Positions 9,139-17,916 of a DNA stretch of 47,700 nucleotides are shown piece by piece. A model generated the notes under the pieces. The model ran no database searches. It was not told the origin of the DNA and was given only the letters and a program-made list of their open reading frames with translations. The position numbers were made by a program, and so were the translations under genes. Each line of letters begins with the position of its first letter. Position 1 is the first letter of the stretch. Origin of the DNA: Actinomycetota bacterium (lineage in GTDB: Bacteria; Actinomycetota; Acidimicrobiia; Acidimicrobiales; Ilumatobacteraceae); NCBI GenBank assembly GCA_009711295.1, contig WLST01000007.1, forward strand, positions 1 through 47,700, in the 5' to 3' direction.

Positions 9139-10347
9139 ATGAGCGAAGCACCAACACTAACTGTCAACACATTTGACGATGCAAAGGAAATTTATCGTCA
9201 AAAGAGTTTGCGCCAAGCCCTATACGACGCAGGCGAAATAGTGATGTCTGGAGTTTTAGTCAACCTTCATGGCGACGAACACCGCGCTCGGCGTCGACTT
9301 GAGAACCGTTTGTTTCGTCGCGAAACTCTGGTGAGTTACGAACGCGACTTTTTCCCATCCATCATCGATGCCACTTTAAAACCATATGTTGCTCAGGGTT
9401 CTGCAGAACTTGTACATATGTCGCATCAACTCATGATGAACCTCGCTGCACATAACGCAGGTGTCGACCGCCCCACAGGAACGCCTGAAGAAACTGACCG
9501 CTTGTACAGCTACATGATGAAATTCATTGAAGGGGCCACACTCGCGCACACCACACGCGACCCAGAAGTGGTGAAGGGTGAAGTGACCGAGTCGATGTCA
9601 CTATTTGATGCAGAGTTCATTGCACCATCTGTAGAGCGGCGTCAAGCACTTATTGCTGCCGTTGCAGCAGGCAATGCCCCCGAAAGCTCACTACCCCTCG
9701 ACATTCTCACTGTGCTGTTGCGCAACGAAGATGCGCTTCACATTGAGCACCACACGTTGGTTCGCGAAATTGCTTTTTTCCTTCTGGCTGGTGCACACAC
9801 GTCGGCAACTGCTTTTGTGCGCACACTCGACAACCTATTTACGTGGCTCGAAAAGCACCCTGAAGACAGCGAGCTTGTGCACACCAACCGTGAATTTGTT
9901 CAACACGCTGTTTACGAAACCATTCGCCTCAACCCTTCAAGCCCTATTGCAATGCGCCGGGCGCTTGAGGATGTCACTTTACGCAGCGGTCTCGTCATCA
10001 AAGAAGGCTCCACCGTCGTCATTGATCTCATGGCAGTGAACCGCGATGTCGCTATGTACGGAGCCGATGCAGCAGAGTTCAATCCACACCGCCAACCTGC
10101 CGATTCCACCGTCAGTCGCTGGGGTCTTTCCTTTGGCTCGGGTATGCATGCCTGCATTGGCCAAGAACTTGCGGCTGGCCTGAATGAACGTTCACAAGAA
10201 ACAGCCGACTACGAATACGGACTATCTACTGTTGCCGTGCAATCGATGTTCGACCGTGGTGTACGACCCGACCCAGCCAACCCACCACAAATGGACACCG
10301 CAACGAGCCGCCCCTACTGGGGCTCCTACTCAGTTCTCCTCGGCTAA
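9139..10347 (+). CDS. Cytochrome P450 (tandem copy 1)
   Basis: Heme loop WGLSFGSGMHACIGQELA, YETIR (ExxR), I-helix FFLLAGAHTSATAF. Confidence 0.9.
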   Translation: MSEAPTLTVNTFDDAKEIYRQKSLRQALYDAGEIVMSGVLVNLHGDEHRARRRLENRLFRRETLVSYERDFFPSIIDATLKPYVAQGSAELVHMSHQLMMNLAAHNAGVDRPTGTPEETDRLYSYMMKFIEGATLAHTTRDPEVVKGEVTESMSLFDAEFIAPSVERRQALIAAVAAGNAPESSLPLDILTVLLRNEDALHIEHHTLVREIAFFLLAGAHTSATAFVRTLDNLFTWLEKHPEDSELVHTNREFVQHAVYETIRLNPSSPIAMRRALEDVTLRSGLVIKEGSTVVIDLMAVNRDVAMYGADAAEFNPHRQPADSTVSRWGLSFGSGMHACIGQELAAGLNERSQETADYEYGLSTVAVQSMFDRGVRPDPANPPQMDTATSRPYWGSYSVLLG

Positions 10348-10351
10348 CTGC

Positions 10352-11551
10352 ATGCAACAGTCTGTCGTGCACCTCTCTACGTGGAATGAGGCTCGCGACG
10401 CTTTGCGTCATCGTGATTTGCGTCAAGGACTCTACGACGAAGGTAGCGCGCTCATGGATGGCGTCATTGTCAACCTTCACGGCAGCGATCATCTTGCTCG
10501 TCGGCGATTAGAAAACCGACTTTTCCGACGTGACACTTTCCTGGAGTGGGAACAACAACTGATTCCTCGGCTCATCAACGATGTTTTCAGCCAACTTGCA
10601 GACCCGACCGAAGGTGACATGGTGCAAATTGCACGTCGCACCATGATGCGCTTGTCGTCGCTCGTTGCCGGAATTGACATTGGTGCCGACCTTGCAAGCT
10701 TTGAGAAAATGAGCGGCCTCATGGCGAAACTTGCTGCAGCATCAACTGTTGTACATGCAACGGGAGACAAAAACGACATCATTAATGAAGGGAATGCGGC
10801 CTTAAATACTTTCCTTGCCGAATACTTTGCTGCGTCACGACATCGTCGGGAACATCTCATCGTGCAAGCAACCCAAGGTGAAATGGAGTGGAGTGATCTC
10901 CCTGCCGACGTACTAACGGTGTTATTAACAAACCAAGACAACCTCGACCTACCAGACAATATTATTGCACGCGAAATTGCTTACTTCCCGTGGGTTGGTT
11001 CTCATTCCACTTCTGCGGCCCTCGTGCATGCACTGCATCACTGTTTTACCTGGGAGTCAGAACACAACGGGACTTTGTCTGAGTTAGCTGCCAATGCTGC
11101 ACTTTTGCAACGCTTTGTTCACGAGTCGTTACGACTTCATCCTGCAAGCCCCGAAGCAACACGCATAGCAACAGCTGACGTTGATCTGCCCTGCGGTGTG
11201 CACATTCCAGCCGGCGCCACTGTTGTTATCAATATGGTAAGCGCCAACCGCGATCCTGAAGTTTTTGGCTCAACTGCCGATGCATTTGACCCGCATCGCA
11301 ATACCCCTCCACAAGCGCCACGTTGGGGTCTTACCTTTGGCACCGGGTTTCATGCATGTTTAGGTCAAGAACTTGCGGGAGGCCTCGGCGAAGACCAGCA
11401 ACAAGAAACACCTCTCTACGGCGCCATCGTTGTGATGTTGCAAGCGGTCATGCAACGCGGAGGAATACCTCACCTCACGCATCAACCAGAACTCGACGTT
11501 GCCACACGACGCCCCGTGTGGAAGCACTACCCAGTAAGTTTTGTTTCATGA
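10352..11551 (+). CDS. Cytochrome P450 (tandem copy 2, paralogous to the preceding gene)
   Basis: Start ATG 10352 (MQQSVVHLSTWNEARDALRHRDLRQGLYDEG) aligns with copy 1. Heme loop WGLTFGTGFHACLGQELAGG, HESLR; NLHGSDHLARRRLENRLFRRDT shared with copy 1. Confidence 0.88.
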   Translation: MQQSVVHLSTWNEARDALRHRDLRQGLYDEGSALMDGVIVNLHGSDHLARRRLENRLFRRDTFLEWEQQLIPRLINDVFSQLADPTEGDMVQIARRTMMRLSSLVAGIDIGADLASFEKMSGLMAKLAAASTVVHATGDKNDIINEGNAALNTFLAEYFAASRHRREHLIVQATQGEMEWSDLPADVLTVLLTNQDNLDLPDNIIAREIAYFPWVGSHSTSAALVHALHHCFTWESEHNGTLSELAANAALLQRFVHESLRLHPASPEATRIATADVDLPCGVHIPAGATVVINMVSANRDPEVFGSTADAFDPHRNTPPQAPRWGLTFGTGFHACLGQELAGGLGEDQQQETPLYGAIVVMLQAVMQRGGIPHLTHQPELDVATRRPVWKHYPVSFVS

Positions 11552-12567
11552 CTCTTGCAGACGCACATCACGAAGTGGTCGACGTACATGCCCACATCCT
11601 TTTAGAAGGAGTGATGAACACCTGCGGACACGCTGGCCCTGAAATGGGAGTTCGCGATGACGGTACTCAGTTCTTTCGCGCAGCAGATTACGTTTTAGAA
11701 AATGTGAAGTTTGTCAACAGTGCTTTTTCCAATGCACAGATGCGTATTGAACAGATGGATGCATTGGGTCTCGATAAGCAACTCGTTTCTCCAAACCCCA
11801 TCACGTACTTTTATCATCAGCCCATTGCCGATGCTCTCCAGTTCCACCAACGCACGAACGATGAAATTGCGCTCACCGGCGATCGTCACCCACGCCTTCT
11901 TGGTGCAGCCACGTTGCCAATGCAGAGCCCCGAAGAGGCATGCAAAGAACTGAACCGTGCAGTGAGTGAACTTGGCCTCTTGTGCTCATACATCGGTACC
12001 GATATCAACGGAACTCCCCTGTCGCATCCTCAATTTGAAGAGCTTTGGGCCGAACATGAACGCCTAGGTGTTCCGGTTGTCTTGCACCCCGAGCCACGTA
12101 CGGGATACGGGGGTTCCGACCCTTTCTTCGACCCCTGGGATCTCGACATCATTTTTGGCTTTGCCATGGATGAGGGCTTGGCTGTGGCCCATTTCCTCTT
12201 CAGCGGCATTCTCGATCGCCACCCCGGTTTGCACGTCCATGTGGCCCATGGAGGCGGCTTTGCGGCCTTCCAAAAGGGTCGCCTCGAGCAAGCCCTCGAG
12301 CGTCGCCCGTGGGGCAAGGGGCTCCTCACACGTCCCTTTGCCGACCAATGGGCTCAGATCTCTTTCGACACCGCTGTACATCGCCAAGATGCCTTGGCCT
12401 TTCTCGTGGAAACTGAAGGCCCCGACAAGGTGCTGTTGGGCAGCAACTTCGCGGGCTGGGACCTTGAAGACAAGTACATGGAGAAAATTGAAGCGTTGCA
12501 ATTGTCGTCGAGTGATACAGCAAAAATTCTTGGTGGAAACGCCAAACGCATTTTCAATATTGACTAA
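11548..12567 (+). CDS. Amidohydrolase_2 / ACMSD-like metal-dependent hydrolase or decarboxylase
   Basis: Start ATG 11548 overlaps the P450 stop (ATGA). VDVHAHIL, VVLHPEP, HVHVAHGGGF, KVLLGSNFAGWD; length and layout of the TIM-barrel amidohydrolase_2 family. Confidence 0.82.
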   Translation: MTLADAHHEVVDVHAHILLEGVMNTCGHAGPEMGVRDDGTQFFRAADYVLENVKFVNSAFSNAQMRIEQMDALGLDKQLVSPNPITYFYHQPIADALQFHQRTNDEIALTGDRHPRLLGAATLPMQSPEEACKELNRAVSELGLLCSYIGTDINGTPLSHPQFEELWAEHERLGVPVVLHPEPRTGYGGSDPFFDPWDLDIIFGFAMDEGLAVAHFLFSGILDRHPGLHVHVAHGGGFAAFQKGRLEQALERRPWGKGLLTRPFADQWAQISFDTAVHRQDALAFLVETEGPDKVLLGSNFAGWDLEDKYMEKIEALQLSSSDTAKILGGNAKRIFNID

Positions 12568-13274
12568 AACGCACGCACCGCACGCACCCACGATGCGTAA
12601 TATTTATCTAAGTGGTGGTCAAAAACGCCACAATATAAATGTAAATGCCAACCATATGATCCGGCATATTCAGACGAGGTCCAATATGCACCTCCAGTGA
12701 AACCACCTGTTGGCGTGTAATTGCCTCTGCATCCACCTATTTGAGTTTTTGTCCACCACCCTTGAGCGGCATAGACACTGTTCGGGTCGTTAGCAAATCT
12801 GAGACATAGCAATTCTGTTTCATCACGAGAAGGAAGGAACCAATCGTTATAGGTAGTTCCACTGACGGTTGTTGTGTAGGAACGTGCAAGATGTGCCGGA
12901 CTATTCGGCTTTTTACAACCATCCAGAATTTTGTCTGTATTGATTTCACCTGTTCCAATATCGGTGCTTGTGCCACCGATGAAGTCCCAACAGGTCCACG
13001 TTTGGGCAATACGAACCCCCTGAGATTGCACATCTTCTGGGGCCACTTCTAAATAACTACAGCGGCTCTTATTGAGCCCATCGTTGTCATCGCATATAAA
13101 CGGCGCTCGTGCCTTAAAAAATACAATTCCGCCACCAGGACCAATGTCGCCAACTTTATATATTTTGGGTGGCAGAGTTGTTGTGGTGCTTGCAGATGAT
13201 GCTCCGCCGCAGGAGGCAACCACAAGGAGCAACGCAACGAACCATGCTTTGCGCTTCAATAATGAAGGGGTCAT
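12564..13274 (-). CDS. Lipoprotein with DUF1566/Lcl-like C-terminal domain
   Basis: Likely start ATG 13274 (MTPSLLKRKAWFVALLLVVASCGG). Signal peptide with lipobox VVASC, Thr-rich linker STTTTLPPK, then YNDWFLPSRDETELL...GGAYWTSSEY...WVRAVRAF. Confidence 0.75.
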   Translation of the reverse strand: MTPSLLKRKAWFVALLLVVASCGGASSASTTTTLPPKIYKVGDIGPGGGIVFFKARAPFICDDNDGLNKSRCSYLEVAPEDVQSQGVRIAQTWTCWDFIGGTSTDIGTGEINTDKILDGCKKPNSPAHLARSYTTTVSGTTYNDWFLPSRDETELLCLRFANDPNSVYAAQGWWTKTQIGGCRGNYTPTGGFTGGAYWTSSEYAGSYGWHLHLYCGVFDHHLDKYYASWVRAVRAF

Positions 13275-13278
13275 TGTG

Positions 13279-13500
13279 TTAGTGCAATTCAATGACATCG
13301 TTGTTGTCGTCGTACAAAACAATTGCTTCACCTGGGCAATCACGAGCAATACGTATAAGTCTTTGCTCGCTCATTGTTGTCACACCGTCGAGAAGTTCTA
13401 CAAGTTCATCGGCGTCGAAACGAAAAGCGCTTGGCTCGTCACCAACACAGCGCCCAGAGCTAATACAACGATCTTTGAGAACCTCCGCACGAATAGTCAT
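13279..13500 (-). CDS. Ferredoxin, 3Fe-4S type (three-Cys motif)
   Basis: 73 aa; DRCISSGRCVGDEPSAF...IARDCPGEAI pattern. Confidence 0.8.
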   Translation of the reverse strand: MTIRAEVLKDRCISSGRCVGDEPSAFRFDADELVELLDGVTTMSEQRLIRIARDCPGEAIVLYDDNNDVIELH

Positions 13501-13502
13501 AA

Positions 13503-14324
13503 CTATTTTGAAGCGGTGGCAAATGCGCGTTGCGTGAGCACGCGTGCAAGATGCTGACGGTACTCCACAGTGGCATTGAGATCTTCTGGCGGGTTGGTGT
13601 TGTTGTTAATGACCGCAAGCACATCACTGATAGCTGCGCCCTTGGCAATTGCTTGAGATGCCGACTCGGCCAAATGTGGCTTGTTCGACATGTTGACCAA
13701 TGCAACACCAGGCTGTGAACCAAGTTGCAGAGCAACTCCAACAATTGCGTAGTCCATTGCCCTGCGAACAAACTTTTCATAAGCCCAACCTGCATTGGTG
13801 TGCTTTGGAAACTCAATTGCCGTGAGTATTTCACCTGGCTGAACAGCCGTTTCCAAAAAGTCAATGAAGAAATCTTGTGCCGCAATGCGCCGCTCGCCAT
13901 TTTGACCAACTACAACCATGGTGGCGCCTGTAGCCAGTGCAGCTGCAGGAAGATCTGCTGCTGGGTCGCCGTGAACCAACGAACCGCCAATGGTTCCGCG
14001 ATTACGCACTTGTGGGTCGCCCACTTCGCCAGCAACATGCGCAACAAGCGGAAGATGCTTCTTCACCAGCTCTGAAAGCTCTACATCGCGGTGACGCGTC
14101 AGGGCACCGATCACAATGTTGTTGCCATCTTCTTTGATATACGACAACTCTTTGATGTGCGTCACATCGATGAGTGTTGCTGGTGTCACCAAACGCAACT
14201 TCATGAGAGGAATGAGCGAATGCCCACCAGCAAGAAGTTTTGCTTCGTCGCCGTGTTCTGCAAGCAAACGAATTGCATCGGCCACAGATGTGGCTTCAAC
14301 GTAGTCAAATTGTGCAGGTATCAC
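13503..14324 (-). CDS. coxM: Molybdenum hydroxylase FAD-binding subunit (CoxM-like)
   Basis: GTG start overlaps the CoxS-like stop (GTGA). [58 protein letters not shown]. Confidence 0.88.
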   Translation of the reverse strand: MIPAQFDYVEATSVADAIRLLAEHGDEAKLLAGGHSLIPLMKLRLVTPATLIDVTHIKELSYIKEDGNNIVIGALTRHRDVELSELVKKHLPLVAHVAGEVGDPQVRNRGTIGGSLVHGDPAADLPAAALATGATMVVVGQNGERRIAAQDFFIDFLETAVQPGEILTAIEFPKHTNAGWAYEKFVRRAMDYAIVGVALQLGSQPGVALVNMSNKPHLAESASQAIAKGAAISDVLAVINNNTNPPEDLNATVEYRQHLARVLTQRAFATASK

Positions 14325-14812
14325 TTGGCACCTCCAGATGTAAAGTTTGGATGTTCTGCAGCCCAGCGAACCGCATTAACAATCATTTCGTAACCAGTGC
14401 AGCGACAAAGGTTGCCTTCAAGCGCATGGCGAATTTCTTCTTCCGTTGGGTTTGGGTTTTCTGCCAATAAAGCAGTTGACGCCATAATCATTCCTGGCGT
14501 GCAGTAGCCACATTGCAGGCCGTGCTCTTGACGGAACCCCTCTTGCATCGGGCTAAATGACCCATCGGCTTGTGCTGCACCTTCGATGGTGGTGATATTG
14601 CAGTCGTGAACTTGCGCGGCAAGAACGGTGCACGACTTCACTGCTTCTCCGTCGAGAAGAACTGTGCATGCTCCGCAGTTTGAAGTATCGCAGCCCACAT
14701 GTGTTCCGGTGAGACCTAGGTCTTCTCGCAGGTAGTGAACAAGAAGCGTACGAGCTTCTACTTCACGCGATGTTTCTTTACCGTTCACTGTGATTGAGGT
14801 ACGAATAGTCAT
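14321..14812 (-). CDS. coxS: Molybdenum hydroxylase [2Fe-2S] subunit (CoxS-like)
   Basis: Start taken at MTIRTSI (ATG 14812, TGATG overlap with CoxL stop) rather than 14839. [15 protein letters not shown] and [11 protein letters not shown]...GNLCRCTGY. Confidence 0.9.
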   Translation of the reverse strand: MTIRTSITVNGKETSREVEARTLLVHYLREDLGLTGTHVGCDTSNCGACTVLLDGEAVKSCTVLAAQVHDCNITTIEGAAQADGSFSPMQEGFRQEHGLQCGYCTPGMIMASTALLAENPNPTEEEIRHALEGNLCRCTGYEMIVNAVRWAAEHPNFTSGGAK

Positions 14813-17124
14813 CACTTTGCCCCTTCTAAGATGTTCCAAACTTTGATTGGTGTCACTGGCATGTCAATGTGCTTCACGCCAAGGTGACTGAGCGCATCGA
14901 CAACCGCATTCACCACTGCTGGCGGCGCGCCGACTGAACCCGACTCTCCTACGCCCTTAGCCCCAAGAGTGTTGCTCGGGTTAGGTGTATTAATGCGACC
15001 CGTGATGTACCCGGGCAGATCTGATGCAGCAGGGACGAGATAGTCCATGAGTGTTGACGTTCGCGGAACACCACTGGGGTCGTACAACATGTGCTCGTAG
15101 AGCGCCTGGGCGATGCCTTGCGCTACGCCACCATGCACTTGGCCTTCTACCAAGAGTGGGTTGATGACTGTTCCGCAATCGTCAACCAGATACATGTTGA
15201 CAATATTGACTGCGCCAGTTTCACGATCAATTTCCACAACACAGCAATATGCGCCCGAGGGGAAACTGAAGTTAGGAACTTGCTGGAAAACTGTTGAGTC
15301 GAGTGCCCCAGGTTCCATACCGCCAGGAAGTTCCAATGGTTGGAAACTCTTCCATGCCACTTCACTCCACGGAACGCTTCGCGCTGGTGTTCCTTTGACA
15401 AAGAATTTTTCGTCTTCAATGACAATATCTTCGGCACTTGCTTCCAATAAATGGGCAGCAATACGTTTTGCATTTTCATACACACGTCCGCTTGCTGTTT
15501 TCACACCTTCGCCACCAACAGCAACGGCACGGGAACCCATAGTTCCGATACCTTGCGGAACAACAGCTGTATCGCCGTGCTTCACGCTGATGCGATCGAA
15601 ATCGATGCCGAGTTCATCGGCCGCAATTTGCGCGTAAGTAGTAACAGTGCCTTGACCGTGTGGCGATGCACCGGTGAAAATAATGGCGCTACCGTCGGGC
15701 TGAATACGCACTTGAGCCGATTCCCACGACGCAAGATGGCCGAAGGCTTCCAGTGAACCCGGAGGGCCAAACCCAGCAATTTCCAACCATGAAGCGAAAC
15801 CGATTCCCAGAAGTTTTGCTGCAGGATCTTGACGACGCTTTTCTTGTTCCTTTTTCAATTCCTCATAGTTCACGTGCTTCAACAATTCGTCGAGCGCTCC
15901 AGCAAAGTTACCGCTGTCGTACATGGCAAGTGGGCTATGTGTTGCATAGGGGAATGCATCAACGGGAATAAAGTTGCGTCGACGCACTTCCACTGGGTCA
16001 ACACCAGTTTCATCGGCAATAAGGTCGATGAGACGTTCGATGGTGTACGACGCTTCTGGCCGCCCTGCGCCGCGATACGCAGCAACTGGAGTGGTGTTGG
16101 TAACAACATTTCGCCATGAAATGGCAACAGCTGGGATGCGATAGCAGCCAGCTGCCATTGCGGTGGTGAGAACAGGAAGACCCATGCCAGTGCCGTTCGG
16201 GTAAGCACCTTGATCTTGGGTAACTGTGAGCTTCAAAGCCAAAATACGACCGTCGTTGTCGAAGGCAACACTTGCATCGTGCTCTTGAGCACGGCCGTGC
16301 AACATTGCTACCAAACACTCGCTACGTGTTTGTGTGTACTTCACTGGCTTGCCAATTTCTTTTGACAATAATGCCGTTAAGAAAAATTCAGGGACGAAGT
16401 TAATTTTTGCGCCGAAGCCGCCACCCACGTCGGGGGCAACAACGCGAGTGGAGTCTTGTGGAATACCAAAGTATTGGGCAATGGTGTTGCGCAAATGGTG
16501 AGGAGCTTGAAACGCTGCCCACAGCGTGAGGCCACTGCGTCCCCAATCGGCAAGGCACACATTGGGTTCAATAGGCGTTGGTGCACAACGGTTATTCACA
16601 ATGTGTAGTGATGCAGTGCGAGGTGCTGCTGCAAAAACTTCATCGAGGGGGTTTTCAAAATCTTGGAAATGCACGGTGTTGCCGCCAAGAACTTCATGGA
16701 GCACTACAGCACCTGGTGCCATCGCTGCACTCAAACTTGCTACCGCAGGCAGTGGTTCATAATCGACAACGATGAGTTCGGCAGCGTCGGCAGCAATATA
16801 GCGATCGGTCGCAACCACTACCGCAACACCTTCGCCAACAAAACGCACAACATCTTTAGCAAGCAATGGTTGGTCGAGACCTGGCAACCCACCGGGGCAG
16901 TTTGCGAGTTGAGCAATATTTGCTGAGGTCCATACGGCAAGCACGCCTGGCAAGGCCAAGGCTTCAGCAGTATCTATTGACCGAATTTTCGCATGCGCTT
17001 CGGTTGAGCGAACAAAGACCATCGACGTACAACCCGCTGGTTGTAGGTCGTCGACATATTGCCCATTTCCTGTGATGAGATTTGGGTCTTCTTTACGAAG
17101 GACACGTGCTCCAACTAACGACAT
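14812..17124 (-). CDS. Molybdenum hydroxylase large subunit, form II CoxL-like
   Basis: 770 aa; [33 protein letters not shown], active-site loop [10 protein letters not shown] (form II), [21 protein letters not shown]. Confidence 0.9.
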   Translation of the reverse strand: MSLVGARVLRKEDPNLITGNGQYVDDLQPAGCTSMVFVRSTEAHAKIRSIDTAEALALPGVLAVWTSANIAQLANCPGGLPGLDQPLLAKDVVRFVGEGVAVVVATDRYIAADAAELIVVDYEPLPAVASLSAAMAPGAVVLHEVLGGNTVHFQDFENPLDEVFAAAPRTASLHIVNNRCAPTPIEPNVCLADWGRSGLTLWAAFQAPHHLRNTIAQYFGIPQDSTRVVAPDVGGGFGAKINFVPEFFLTALLSKEIGKPVKYTQTRSECLVAMLHGRAQEHDASVAFDNDGRILALKLTVTQDQGAYPNGTGMGLPVLTTAMAAGCYRIPAVAISWRNVVTNTTPVAAYRGAGRPEASYTIERLIDLIADETGVDPVEVRRRNFIPVDAFPYATHSPLAMYDSGNFAGALDELLKHVNYEELKKEQEKRRQDPAAKLLGIGFASWLEIAGFGPPGSLEAFGHLASWESAQVRIQPDGSAIIFTGASPHGQGTVTTYAQIAADELGIDFDRISVKHGDTAVVPQGIGTMGSRAVAVGGEGVKTASGRVYENAKRIAAHLLEASAEDIVIEDEKFFVKGTPARSVPWSEVAWKSFQPLELPGGMEPGALDSTVFQQVPNFSFPSGAYCCVVEIDRETGAVNIVNMYLVDDCGTVINPLLVEGQVHGGVAQGIAQALYEHMLYDPSGVPRTSTLMDYLVPAASDLPGYITGRINTPNPSNTLGAKGVGESGSVGAPPAVVNAVVDALSHLGVKHIDMPVTPIKVWNILEGAK

Positions 17125-17165
17125 TCAATTCCCCCTGTTGTAACAGACGTGTGAATGGTAGTTGC

Positions 17166-17900
17166 TTATTGCACCTCTCGTACAACGGTGTCGGAATGTT
17201 GCCCAACCCACGCGATGCTGCGGCGCAGGAGGCGGCCATGTTGCAGATTATTGAGCGACCTGTGGTCGTGCCCGAGTGAGCTGAAAACGGCGCGCGCCGA
17301 GCCCTGTTCATGTGTCCACATAGAGGCTTGAATACCCTCTGGGCCATCGGACTCTAAAAGAACCTGTGCTTGGGGCCCCACTCCAAGTTCACAGTAACGC
17401 TCATCTTCCACCACAATTTCGCCGAGGTCATGCACGATGGGATGCTGTTGTGGTTCGCGCAGTGTGCTTGCCCAGCGCGCAGCGAATACCTCAACAGCTG
17501 GATGCCACGATGATCCCCAGTTCCAACTACCACCCAAGTACTGCGGCCATTCGGGCCAGTCGGTGAAGCAAATGATGCCGGTGTGCAACACCAGCAACCC
17601 GCCACCTCGCTTCACGTGTGCTGCAATTTCCTCACGCAGTTCTACAGGTGTTGTTCTTGCCCACTGTGCGCGCTGCTCAGAGTTATACCTCTCATCGGTC
17701 ATGGTGAACCAACATGCATACACAGTGACAACATCGAATTGATTTTTTTGCAATGCGTGAATGGCCTTGTCGATGCCATCAACAACCGTGGAATGAACAG
17801 CACCACCGTTCACGGGTTGTGCTGCGAGAACTTTGCTCAGAACTTCAGCGCTATCGGAAAACTCATGCGCCCATCCACCAGTAATGATGAGGTTCTTCAC
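17166..17900 (-). CDS. ThuA-domain (trehalose utilization-like) protein
   Basis: KNLIITGGWAHEF..., GGGLLVLHTG, HPIVHDLGEIVVEDERYCEL, RAVFSSLGHDHRSL. Confidence 0.78.
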   Translation of the reverse strand: MKNLIITGGWAHEFSDSAEVLSKVLAAQPVNGGAVHSTVVDGIDKAIHALQKNQFDVVTVYACWFTMTDERYNSEQRAQWARTTPVELREEIAAHVKRGGGLLVLHTGIICFTDWPEWPQYLGGSWNWGSSWHPAVEVFAARWASTLREPQQHPIVHDLGEIVVEDERYCELGVGPQAQVLLESDGPEGIQASMWTHEQGSARAVFSSLGHDHRSLNNLQHGRLLRRSIAWVGQHSDTVVREVQ

Positions 17901-17916
17901 AAAATTCCCTGGCTAC

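Noticed and set aside
10184-10351. N-terminal extension of the second tandem P450 as given in the ORF track
   Set aside because: It overlaps the first P450 out of frame; homology to copy 1 begins at ATG 10352.
14812-17124. Calling the enzyme an aerobic CO dehydrogenase
   Set aside because: The active-site loop is AYRGAGR (form II), not AYXCSFR, so CO oxidation cannot be inferred.
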